Shown: positions 1 through 5,754, counted from the stretch's first letter. The stretch is DNA of 10,406 nt from JAJPJX01 sp964568355 (GCA_964568355.1 CAZMRK010000577.1:1-10406); one strand, 5' to 3'. Made by a program: numbers and translations. The notes: generated by a model not told the origin, from the letters alone.

Positions 1-911
1 AGGCGTGCCGATTCGCAGGCGCTTGCCGCCACGATCACTGCGCGGCAGCGGATCTGCCGGTCCGTCCGCGTCGCTTTGTCCACGTAGTTGACGGCCGTGA
101 CCTTGCCTGTATTCGGATCGGTGACCAGTTCCCGCGCCATCGCTCCGGTGAAGACTTCCAGCTTGCCGCTCTTCATCGCCGGGAAGATCTGCGCCTGGCT
201 GGAAGAATAAGCGGAGGCCGTCCGGCATCCCCGCCCGCACTGTCCGCAGTAATGGCAGGCCGCGCGGCCGTGGCTGGATTTGGTCAGCATGGCCATGCGC
301 GAAGGGATACAGGGGATATTCAGTTTCCCGCAGGCTTTCTGCACCAGAACCTCGTGCACGCGAGGGGCGATCGGAGGCAAAAACTTACCGTCCGGTGCCG
401 TGCGCAGGCCCTCGTGCGTGCCCGTTACTCCAATAAACTCCTCCGCCTTGTCGTAGTACGGAGCAATCTCCTCGTAGGTGACCGGCCAGTCCTCGCCTAG
501 TCCATCGGTGGAATACGGTTTGAAATCGTAGTCGGAGAAGCGCAGGGAGATCCGCCCGTAATGATTGGTGCGGCCGCCCAGAATCCGCGACCGGAACCAG
601 CGGAACTGGCTTCCTTTGGCCACGGTATAGGGTTCGGAACCAATATCCCAGTACCCGTTCGGGGCATTAAAGTAGCCCCACTGCTGGCGCCCGAAATAAA
701 GCTCGGCATGTTCGCCGGCGCCGCGGTGGCTCACCTCATAGGGCAGGACGTGCTCCTTGAAGTCCTTTTGGGGGTGCAACATAGGGCCGGCTTCGAGAAG
801 CGCGACGTTGACGCCCAGATCGGTGAGCACCTTCACGGCGGTCCCCCCGCCCGCGCCGGAACCGATCACCACGACGTCATAGACTTTCGGACTGCGGATG
901 ATTTGCAACAT
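1..911 (-). CDS. GMC-family FAD-dependent oxidoreductase (N-terminal part)
   Basis: FAD-dependent alcohol/sugar dehydrogenase of the glucose-methanol-choline family, cut by the left edge; about 303 residues are visible of a family length usually above 500. The protein begins MLQIIRSPKVYDVVVIGSGAG: a Rossmann beta strand followed by GxGxxG at residues 17-22, with E40 at the end of the second strand as expected for the ribose-binding acid. The family signature is at about 111-124 (LGGRTNHYGRISLR). Residues 219-229 read CHYCGQCGRGC, resembling the cysteine cluster of the FAD subunits of gluconate 2-dehydrogenase and bacterial FAD glucose dehydrogenase, where a 3Fe-4S cluster has been described. 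This suggests electron transfer to a cytochrome or quinone rather than to oxygen. No signal peptide is visible; relatives are often exported with a Tat-bearing small subunit, which would lie outside this window. The ATG at 911 lacks a strong ribosome site but sits directly before the Rossmann strand. The substrate cannot be told. Confidence 0.93.
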   Translation of the reverse strand, partial: MLQIIRSPKVYDVVVIGSGAGGGTAVKVLTDLGVNVALLEAGPMLHPQKDFKEHVLPYEVSHRGAGEHAELYFGRQQWGYFNAPNGYWDIGSEPYTVAKGSQFRWFRSRILGGRTNHYGRISLRFSDYDFKPYSTDGLGEDWPVTYEEIAPYYDKAEEFIGVTGTHEGLRTAPDGKFLPPIAPRVHEVLVQKACGKLNIPCIPSRMAMLTKSSHGRAACHYCGQCGRGCRTASAYSSSQAQIFPAMKSGKLEVFTGAMARELVTDPNTGKVTAVNYVDKATRTDRQIRCRAVIVAASACESAR

Positions 912-1046
912 GGCAGTGACAGCGTCTCTGAGGAATACCTAGACTATATCACCTGCCGATTGGCCGGGTGAGGGGCCTCTTCAAGCCCATGTTAGAATAA
1001 AGGTGTCATCAAGCCACGCCATTTCGGGTGGTCCGCAGTTCGCCGT

Positions 1047-1397
1047 GGGGGCGAAACGGATTCGACGGGATTGGATCGTGGTGGGGAGGCGTGCCGGGTT
1101 CCGAGCTCCCGTAAAACGATCGGAAAACCATAACTGCCAATCAGCAGTTTGCATACGCTGCCTAATTAATTAGGTAGCCGCTCCAGCCGGTGAGCCCGCG
1201 CGCCGGTGAGTGAGCGTCATCTTGCGGGATAGGCTAAAGGCTTCGGTCCGGAGCCGTAGGCCGAGATCAATCGGGCTAGGCTGCCATCGCTCTTGCCGAC
1301 TCTGAGGTGGCCGCCGAATCTGCCGAATCGGCTACGCACGTAGTCTCTTCACGGCGGACTTTCTCGGACGCGGGTTCAACTCCCGCCGCCTCCACCA
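1047..1397 (+). ncRNA. ssrA: tmRNA (transfer-messenger RNA)
   Basis: The tmRNA rescues stalled ribosomes and tags the unfinished peptide for proteolysis together with SmpB. The 5' end GGGGGCG (1047-1053) pairs with CGCCTCC (1387-1393; one G-U pair), followed by A and an encoded CCA (1395-1397). The conserved 5' block GCGAAACGGATTCGACGGG and the T-arm GGGTTCAACTCCC are both present. The tag frame runs GCC AAT CAG CAG TTT GCA TAC GCT GCC then TAA (1136-1165), encoding ANQQFAYAA. The length of 351 nt is normal for a one-piece tmRNA. Ends are assigned from acceptor-stem pairing. A TAGAAT box at 993-998 could be the -10 of a precursor, but no matching -35 is visible. Confidence 0.96.
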
Positions 1398-1417
1398 AAC
1401 CCTAATTGCCAGCGAAG

Positions 1418-1446
1418 CGCTGTAGCGCGCGCTTCAGCGCGCAGCG
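1418..1446 (+). repeat. GC-rich hairpin downstream of ssrA
   Basis: Imperfect inverted repeat: GCGCGC (1425-1430) and GCGCGC (1437-1442) enclose a six-base loop, and the stem is extended by CGCT (1418-1421) with AGCG (1443-1446) across a three-base bulge. It lies 20 bases past the tmRNA CCA end. It could stop ssrA transcription, but there is no T-run directly after it; the nearest (seven T, 1491-1497) is 45 bases away. It could equally be a REP-like palindrome. Only one copy occurs in the window. Confidence 0.45.
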
Positions 1447-1525
1447 TCGACGGACGTTCTACTAAACCACATTAACGTGACGATCTCTGCTTTTTTTGCA
1501 CTGGGGCGCGCGACAAGCGGTTGAT

Positions 1526-1531
1526 TATAAT
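1526..1531 (+). promoter_or_regulatory. Candidate -10 box (TATAAT) of the toxin-antitoxin pair
   Basis: A perfect TATAAT stands upstream of the PIN-domain gene in an otherwise GC-rich stretch. No good -35 lies 16-18 bases before it; the TTTGCA at 1495-1500 is 25 bases away, too far. If used, the transcript would start near 1538 and carry a leader of about 130 bases containing the inverted repeat at 1585-1612. The rest of 1398-1667 holds no open frame I can support. Confidence 0.35.
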
Positions 1532-1584
1532 ACTGCTGGGGACATGCCGCGACCGGTGATTCGGTTCGTCCGCTTGCTGCCGCG

Positions 1585-1612
1585 CGCGGTTCCGTTCCGC
1601 CACTGAACCGCG
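1585..1612 (+). promoter_or_regulatory. 8-bp inverted repeat in toxin-antitoxin leader
   Basis: CGCGGTTC (1585-1592) is repeated exactly in inverted form as GAACCGCG (1605-1612) with a 12-base loop. A further direct copy of the core CGGTTC lies at 1562-1567, 25 bases before the one at 1587-1592. The position, between the TATAAT box and the toxin start, suits an operator for the ribbon-helix-helix antitoxin or an RNA hairpin in the leader. The function is inferred from position only. Confidence 0.4.
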
Positions 1613-1667
1613 ACCAAAGGGAGCGGACTTCACGGCCACAGTACTAGCAGCGAAGGATCTGAAAAGT

Positions 1668-2087
1668 ATGATCGAAATCGTGCTCGACACAAACGTCCTC
1701 GTTGCGGCTTTTCGATCTAGCTTGGGTGCATCATACCGGCTCCTCCAGACGCTCGAAAAACGAGTTTGGTGCCCGGTTATCTCTCCAGCCCTTGCTTTCG
1801 AATACGAGGCCGTGCTGAAGCGCGGAACTGGTGAGGCCGGGTTGACGCTCGAGGACGTTGACGAGTTCATCGAGTATCTTTGCAGCCGATCCCGGTTGGT
1901 GCAGATCTACTTCCGATGGAGGCCGACGTTGCCGGACCCCAACGATGATCGTATTCTGGAGGTGGCGGTCCGGACGAGATCCACCATCGTCACGTTTAAC
2001 ACGAAGGACTTTGTCGGCGCCGAGCGCTTCGGCATCAGGGTGATCAGCCCCAAGGAACTGTTGACCCTCGTTGGAGGTATGGGATGA
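1668..2087 (+). CDS. PIN-domain toxin (putative ribonuclease, COG1569-type)
   Basis: A 139-residue PIN-domain protein, probably the RNase toxin of a type II toxin-antitoxin pair. The first strand carries the invariant acid in IVLDTNVLVAA (D7). E45 in the AFEYEAVL helix is the second acid, D90, D93 and D94 in PDPNDDRILEVA supply the third position, and NTKDF (111-115, D114) the last, so the magnesium site looks complete. The pattern and length match the 'putative toxin, PIN family' group (COG1569) better than classical VapC. The ATG at 1668 is preceded by GAAGGA at 1652-1657, ten bases away, a rather long spacing. The stop overlaps the start of the next gene (ATGA at 2084-2087), so the two are translationally coupled with the toxin first, the reverse of the usual vapBC order. 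The target RNA is unknown. Confidence 0.85.
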   Translation: MIEIVLDTNVLVAAFRSSLGASYRLLQTLEKRVWCPVISPALAFEYEAVLKRGTGEAGLTLEDVDEFIEYLCSRSRLVQIYFRWRPTLPDPNDDRILEVAVRTRSTIVTFNTKDFVGAERFGIRVISPKELLTLVGGMG

Positions 2088-2308
2088 ATCTGACCATAAA
2101 CGTTTCTGAGGAACTCTACCGCCGTGCGGCGGAAGTGGCGGCGGCGGAGAACGTCTCCGTCGAGCAATTGTTCGCGGTCGCCTTCGAAGAGCGGGTTCTC
2201 GAATTCGAACGGCTGAAGGAGAGGGCAGCCAAAGGAAGCTATGAGAAATTTCGGCGGGTCATGTCCAAGGTCCCGCCGGTCGCACCTGCCGAGTATGACC
2301 GAATCTGA
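2084..2308 (+). CDS. Ribbon-helix-helix (CopG-like) antitoxin
   Basis: A 74-residue protein read as the antitoxin partner of the PIN toxin it overlaps by four bases. The N-terminus NLTINVSEELYRRAAEVA gives the short beta strand and first helix of a ribbon-helix-helix domain; NVSVEQLFAVAFEERV forms the second helix after the turn. Residues 40-74 are charged and then proline-rich (VPPVAPAEYD), as in antitoxin tails that become ordered on binding the toxin. GGAGG at 2073-2077, inside the toxin gene, is six bases before the ATG and is a strong ribosome site, fitting higher antitoxin output. It probably represses its own promoter. Assignment rests on fold pattern, size and coupling. Confidence 0.75.
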   Translation: MNLTINVSEELYRRAAEVAAAENVSVEQLFAVAFEERVLEFERLKERAAKGSYEKFRRVMSKVPPVAPAEYDRI

Positions 2309-2370
2309 CCATGCCGGTTCAGGCCGGTCGCGCCCAAAGTGTTGAAGGTTGTCATCCCCAGAAAAGTTTG

Positions 2371-2395
2371 TTCGGCATCGAACCATCTGATGCCG
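2371..2395 (+). promoter_or_regulatory. Candidate MarR operator upstream of the regulator gene
   Basis: TTCGGCATCGAACCATCTG (2371-2389) matches 15 of 19 bases of the element at 2974-2992, with all four differences being transitions. It holds the half-sites TTCG-N4-CGAA. An overlapping 7-bp inverted repeat, CGGCATC (2373-2379) with GATGCCG (2389-2395), is also present. It ends 12 bases before the MarR start, a position where binding would block its own transcription. The hairpin could alternatively end the toxin-antitoxin transcript, but no T-run follows. Confidence 0.5.
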
Positions 2396-2407
2396 TAGCA
2401 TAAGGGT

Positions 2408-2923
2408 ATGCCGGCCAACACGAGGCAGGCCACCACGGCCGCCAAGCTCTGGGTGGTGCTTGCCCGCGCGCATAATTCGCTTGCCTCGTTCGTCGAGCAG
2501 AGCGTCGCCCGCGAAGGCATTGGCCTCAGCGATTTCATGGTGCTGGAAGTCCTGCTGCACAAGGGAAGCATGACCATCTCCGCGATCGGGGAGAAGGTGC
2601 TGCTGGCTGCCCCGTCGATGACCTCGGCCGTCGATCGGCTGGAAAGACGGGGATATGTGATTCGCAAAAACTCGAAAGAGGACCGGCGCATCCGGCTCGT
2701 GGAACTGACCGCCGAAGGACGCCGGTTTATCGAAGATGTCTACGAACGACACGCCCGATTGCTGGATCGGATCACCGAAGTTCTCAGCCCGTCAGAGCGA
2801 GATCAGTTGCGGAACCTATTGAAAAAATGGGGTTTGTCTGTTGCCGGCCACCTGGAAGGGCAACTCGGGCGAAGCCCGGCCGATCGCCGGCAGCAGGCAC
2901 GGCGAAAAGCCAATCCCAAATAA
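2408..2923 (+). CDS. MarR-family transcriptional regulator (MhqR-like by context)
   Basis: A 171-residue winged-helix regulator. Residues 41-65 form the dimer-to-DNA helices (LSDFMVLEVLLHKGSMTISA), APSMTSAVDRLERRGYV (68-84) is the recognition helix, and KEDRRIRLVELT (90-101) is the wing with the family's DRR motif. Residues 104-150 form the C-terminal dimerisation helices, followed by a basic tail of about 20 residues. There is no cysteine anywhere, so control by direct ligand binding rather than thiol oxidation is expected. It lies just before a ring-cleaving dioxygenase and a carboxylesterase, the gene set controlled by MhqR in Bacillus, so a quinone or similar electrophile is the likely inducer; this is inference from context. 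The ATG at 2408 has AAGGG only one base upstream, so the ribosome site is poor, but no better in-frame start is available before the first helix. Confidence 0.88.
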   Translation: MPANTRQATTAAKLWVVLARAHNSLASFVEQSVAREGIGLSDFMVLEVLLHKGSMTISAIGEKVLLAAPSMTSAVDRLERRGYVIRKNSKEDRRIRLVELTAEGRRFIEDVYERHARLLDRITEVLSPSERDQLRNLLKKWGLSVAGHLEGQLGRSPADRRQQARRKANPK

Positions 2924-2973
2924 CCGGCCGCCCGTCATTCCCACACATCCCCTCCCGTCTTGAATCTTTTTGC

Positions 2974-2992
2974 TTCGATATCGAATCATTTG
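2974..2992 (+). promoter_or_regulatory. Candidate MarR operator upstream of the dioxygenase
   Basis: The first twelve bases, TTCGATATCGAA (2974-2985), are a perfect palindrome. With the following TCATTTG the element matches the site before the MarR gene at 15 of 19 positions. A TTGAAT at 2960-2965 with AATCAT at 2984-2989 (18-base spacing) is a weak possible promoter; if real, the palindrome would lie between -35 and -10, a classic repression position. The ribosome site of the dioxygenase begins seven bases after the element. Confidence 0.55.
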
Positions 2993-3012
2993 GTATGGAA
3001 GGAGATGGCAGC

Positions 3013-3969
3013 ATGCCCCACCCAATCGTAGGACTTCACCATGTGACCGCAATCGCGTCCAACCCGCAGCGGAACCTGGATTTTTACACCCAGGTCCTCG
3101 GACTCCGGTTCGTAAAACGAACCGTCAATTTCGATGACCCGGGTACCTACCACTTTTACTTTGGCGACGATGCCGGATCGCCCGGATCCATCATGACGTT
3201 CTTCCCCTGGCCGCACGCCAGCCGTGGTTACGCAGGTTCCGGCGAAACCACGCGCACCGCCTTCAGTGTGCCGCTTTCTTCCCTGCCGTTCTGGCGGGAG
3301 CGCCTGCGGGCGAAAGGCGTCTCTTTTGAAGAAGGCGGCAAGCGCTTCGAAGAAGAAGTGCTTATTTTGGAAGACCCGGACGGCATGGCGATCGAGATTG
3401 TCGGCCACCAGGATGTAGCGCCTGCCCTTGCTCCCCGGGGCGCGGATGTTCCCGCGGAACACGCCATTCGCGGGTTCTTTGGCGTCACGCTGCTCGAACG
3501 AAAAGCCGATGCGACCTTCGCGACCCTGCAGTTGATGGGTTTCCGCGAGATCGCGCGCGAGGGACAGCGGCATCGCTTCGCTTCCGAGGGAAATGCGCTG
3601 GGTAACCACATTGATGTCATTGTCGATCCCGACGTCCCTCGTGGAGCCATGGGAGCCGGCTCCGTCCATCACATCGCATTCCGCGTCAAGGACGACGAAT
3701 CTCAATTGGAATGGCAGAAAGTGCTTTCCCGGCAACTGGGCGTCACGCCGGTACAGGATCGCACGTACTTCCACTCCATCTACTTCCGGGAACCGGGCGG
3801 CGTGCTCTTCGAGCTGGCGACCGACCCGCCGGGTTTTGCGCTCGATGAGCCGCTGGAGTCCCTCGGCCAGACCCTGCGTCTGCCTGCCTGGCTCGAGTCT
3901 CACCGCCGGGAAATCGAACGGTACCTGCCCAAGATCGTCGACAAGACCATCCAGACCGTAGAGGCATAA
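3013..3969 (+). CDS. Ring-cleaving dioxygenase of the VOC/glyoxalase family (MhqO/MhqE-like)
   Basis: A 318-residue cytoplasmic protein with two vicinal-oxygen-chelate modules, the size of the Bacillus MhqA/MhqE/MhqO ring-cleaving dioxygenases, which are thought to open quinol rings using a divalent metal. Module 1 (about 5-135) starts GLHHVTAIASNPQRNLDFYT and ends DPDGMAIEIVGH; module 2 (about 152-290) holds VHHIAFRV and GGVLFELATDPPGF. Likely metal ligands are H10, H220 and E267. The start at 3013 has AAGGAG at 2999-3004 eight bases upstream. The frame is open back to 2827, but that extension overlaps the MarR gene, the operator and the ribosome site and does not look like protein. The stop is one base from the next ATG, so it forms an operon with the carboxylesterase. 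The substrate is inferred from the family and neighbours. Confidence 0.9.
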   Translation: MPHPIVGLHHVTAIASNPQRNLDFYTQVLGLRFVKRTVNFDDPGTYHFYFGDDAGSPGSIMTFFPWPHASRGYAGSGETTRTAFSVPLSSLPFWRERLRAKGVSFEEGGKRFEEEVLILEDPDGMAIEIVGHQDVAPALAPRGADVPAEHAIRGFFGVTLLERKADATFATLQLMGFREIAREGQRHRFASEGNALGNHIDVIVDPDVPRGAMGAGSVHHIAFRVKDDESQLEWQKVLSRQLGVTPVQDRTYFHSIYFREPGGVLFELATDPPGFALDEPLESLGQTLRLPAWLESHRREIERYLPKIVDKTIQTVEA

Positions 3970-3970
3970 C

Positions 3971-4639
3971 ATGACGGCGACTGATCCGCACGCGAAACAG
4001 CGTGTCTATCGTGCAGGCTCTGATTTGGAGGAGGCCACTTCCGCGGTGGTCCTCCTCCACGGGAGGGGCGCATCCGCCGAGAGCATACTCTCTCTCGCCG
4101 ATGAGTTCCAGAAGGGTGGAGCGGCGCGGCATCTTGCATTTGTCGCGCCGCAAGCCGCCGCTTCTACCTGGTATCCCAATTCCTTCCTCGCGCCGCGAGC
4201 GAGCAATGAACCGTGGCTCAGTTCGGCGCTGGCCCGCGTGGAATCGGTGGTGGCAAGCCTGGTGCAAGCAGGCATCCCGCGAGGGCATATCCTGATCGCC
4301 GGCTTCTCTCAGGGTGCATGTCTCGCCACGGAGTTCGTTGCCAGCCATCCGGCGCGCTATGCCGGTCTGGTCGCCTTTACCGGAGGTCTGATCGGGCCAC
4401 CCGGCTCGGATCTCGCCCACCCGGGGAGCCTGGAACAAACTCCGGCGCTTTTCCTGAGCGGCGATCCGGATCCGCATGTGCCCTGGTCGCGCGTGGAAGA
4501 GTCGGCAACCATCCTCCAGCAGATGGGCGCGGTGGTGACGGCGCAGAAATTCCCAGGACGGCCTCATACCATCTCTGCCCAGGAACTGCAGATGGCCCGA
4601 AGCTTCCTGAATCGCATCCTGGAGATGCAGGCTGTATAG
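3971..4639 (+). CDS. Phospholipase/carboxylesterase-family serine hydrolase (MhqD-like)
   Basis: A 222-residue alpha/beta hydrolase of the small carboxylesterase/acyl-protein thioesterase family. VVLLHGRGASA (26-36) is the oxyanion loop, GFSQGA (111-116) the nucleophile elbow with S113, SGDPDPHVP (163-171) carries the acid D167, and RPHTIS (197-202) the base H199, so the triad is complete. No signal peptide is visible, so it is cytoplasmic. It starts one base after the stop of the ring-cleaving dioxygenase. The same pair occurs as mhqE-mhqD and within mhqNOP in Bacillus, where this hydrolase belongs to the quinone and diamide stress response. The likely role is hydrolysis of an ester or thioester formed in electrophile breakdown; the actual substrate is unknown. 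The gene ends before a hairpin facing the convergent gene. Confidence 0.9.
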   Translation: MTATDPHAKQRVYRAGSDLEEATSAVVLLHGRGASAESILSLADEFQKGGAARHLAFVAPQAAASTWYPNSFLAPRASNEPWLSSALARVESVVASLVQAGIPRGHILIAGFSQGACLATEFVASHPARYAGLVAFTGGLIGPPGSDLAHPGSLEQTPALFLSGDPDPHVPWSRVEESATILQQMGAVVTAQKFPGRPHTISAQELQMARSFLNRILEMQAV

Positions 4640-4641
4640 CA

Positions 4642-4671
4642 TCCTGTTGCTCAGCGGAATTTGCAACAGGA
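4642..4671. terminator. Hairpin between convergent genes
   Basis: A perfect 9-bp inverted repeat, TCCTGTTGC (4642-4650) and GCAACAGGA (4663-4671), with a 12-base loop. It starts three bases after the carboxylesterase stop and 23 bases beyond the end of the opposite-strand gene at 4695. There is no T-run on either strand, so it may act as a bidirectional 3'-end stabiliser or a non-canonical terminator. Confidence 0.6.
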
Positions 4672-4694
4672 GGAATAAGGAGGGCCGGCCCGCC

Positions 4695-5255
4695 CTAGCG
4701 CAAAACGACACGCGTGGCCTGCACGCTGCCGTTTCGCAGATCCAGGCCGGTGATCTGCACGCTCCGGCCCTTCTTCAAGTCCTTCCGTGTCCCGGCTTCG
4801 AGCACCGTGTCGAAACCCAGATAGACCACCTTGTGCTCCTGGAAGGTGGTGGATGGGGTTTCGCTGCTGGGATCGGTCAGGACTTCCAGTTTGTCGCCTC
4901 CGCCGCCGGTGATCGTGCCGGAAAACTTGGTCCAGTTGGCGAACACCGAGACGGCGATCAGTTTTCCGGAATCGTCTTTCCGGCACTTGGCGCGAATCTG
5001 GTCTCCCGCCTCGAACTGGGAGAAATCCGGATAGTTCCGGCCCCTCCAGATCTCCGAGTGCGCATCCGCGTGCACGGTCACCAGTTCACCGCCGCTGCGC
5101 ACATCAATCCCCTTGGCGGAGGCCCGCTGCACCGCGCCGATCAGTTCCACAGTAGCCGGAGCATCGAAACCCGCGCGGGCGCACGGAGCAATTCCGTGAA
5201 CCGCGCTACCGCCAATCGCCAGCGCCGCGAACTGGCGCCGGTCAATCCGAATCAT
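4695..5255 (-). CDS. Tat-exported protein with OB-like repeats (DUF5666-like)
   Basis: A 186-residue exported protein of unknown function. The N-terminus MIRIDRRQFAALAIGGSAV has the Tat-type RRxF motif (R6, R7, F9) followed by a hydrophobic stretch; ARA before G29 is a likely cleavage site. The mature part seems to hold two repeats: residues 36-103 (glycine-rich turn, strand, 'sEIWRG', 'FEAGDQIRA', 'sGKLIAVSVFA') and 110-186 ('SGTITGGGGDKLEVLT', 'KKGRSVQITGL', 'NGSVQATRVVL'). This alternation of value-binding strands and 'G-D-x-I/V' turns resembles DUF5666 and other small OB-fold periplasmic proteins. GAGG about nine bases before the ATG is an acceptable ribosome site. It has its own candidate promoter (5291-5314) and sits last after the receiver genes on the same strand. 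DUF5666 assignment is tentative; export is better supported than family. Confidence 0.75.
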   Translation of the reverse strand: MIRIDRRQFAALAIGGSAVHGIAPCARAGFDAPATVELIGAVQRASAKGIDVRSGGELVTVHADAHSEIWRGRNYPDFSQFEAGDQIRAKCRKDDSGKLIAVSVFANWTKFSGTITGGGGDKLEVLTDPSSETPSTTFQEHKVVYLGFDTVLEAGTRKDLKKGRSVQITGLDLRNGSVQATRVVLR

Positions 5256-5290
5256 GCCGGGAAACCTCGAGAAAAGACACCTGAATGTAC

Positions 5291-5314
5291 ACGTTACGCT
5301 AAGTATAGCGTTCC
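5291..5314 (-). promoter_or_regulatory. Candidate promoter/operator of the Tat-exported protein
   Basis: On the minus strand, GGAAC (5314-5310), a 16-base spacer and CGT (5293-5291) fit an extracytoplasmic-function sigma promoter. Overlapping this is a perfect 6-bp inverted repeat, ACGCTA (5296-5301) and TAGCGT (5306-5311), which contains TATACT on the minus strand, a good housekeeping -10 without a matching -35. Either reading places a start 30-50 bases before the gene. The palindrome could be an operator. Confidence 0.35.
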
Positions 5315-5333
5315 GGTAGGGCCCAGGCGAATC

Positions 5334-5350
5334 AAGGTGTTTTCCACCTT
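5334..5350 (-). terminator. Hairpin at the end of the small unknown gene
   Basis: AAGGTG (5334-5339) and CACCTT (5345-5350) form a 6-bp stem with a five-base loop, extendable by a wobble pair, overlapping the stop codon of the gene ending at 5349. No T-run follows on the minus strand, so termination strength is uncertain. Confidence 0.4.
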
Positions 5351-5720
5351 AAGAAGCGGCTGTCCGGCCGTAAACCTTCGGCACCTGATCGAGAGTCCTC
5401 CGGAGTTCCATTAGTTTTAACCCCACGAGACCTCGTTCAGTTTCGGTCATATCGGCCACTGTGGGCAGCAACATCGCCACCTCCTGGCAGATTCTTACCG
5501 CGCTCTCGTAAGCGGAGCAATCCGAATAAGTTACCACGCGTGCTAAGGCCAACCCTCGTTCCAGGTCCTTGCAGATTACACTAACCAGGTCCCGGTCGGT
5601 CTTCCGCCGCAGTTCTGCGAGTTTCTGGTCGTCTAAAGCGGTCGTCATGAGATTGCCCGCCGGTTTCCATGCCTTTGGGGGTTCTTTCAAATAGACGCTG
5701 CAGGCGGCCATTCGGTTCAA
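5349..5720 (-). CDS. Small protein of unknown function
   Basis: I do not recognise this protein. From the TTG at 5720 it has 123 residues; in-frame ATGs at 5711 and 5648 (the latter giving a 99-residue MTTALDDQKLAELRRK... form) are alternatives. The last looks most like a natural N-terminus, but its ribosome site is weak. The sequence is mostly helical and charged, with two spaced cysteines in the middle (SDC...VRICQEV) and a helix-rich second half (TETERGLVGLKLMELRRTLDQ). There is no signal peptide or membrane segment. It starts 34 bases after the CheY-like receiver on the same strand, so it is probably co-transcribed with it and may act in the same signalling pathway. Coding is supported by operon spacing and codon use, not homology. 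Confidence 0.6.
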   Translation of the reverse strand: MNRMAACSVYLKEPPKAWKPAGNLMTTALDDQKLAELRRKTDRDLVSVICKDLERGLALARVVTYSDCSAYESAVRICQEVAMLLPTVADMTETERGLVGLKLMELRRTLDQVPKVYGRTAAS

Positions 5721-5754
5721 CCGACCTGTTCACCACCCCCGGAAGATTCCTGGT

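Noticed and set aside
993..998. TAGAAT as the ssrA promoter
   Set aside because: No -35 at 16-18 bases upstream, and the tmRNA would have a leader of more than 40 bases; possible for a processed precursor but not supported.
2827..3012. N-terminal extension of the dioxygenase frame
   Set aside because: It overlaps the MarR coding end, the palindrome and the ribosome site, and the VOC domain begins only a few residues after the ATG at 3013.
2986..4711. Long minus-strand frames opposite the dioxygenase and carboxylesterase
   Set aside because: Both plus-strand genes show complete active sites, so the opposite frames are shadows.
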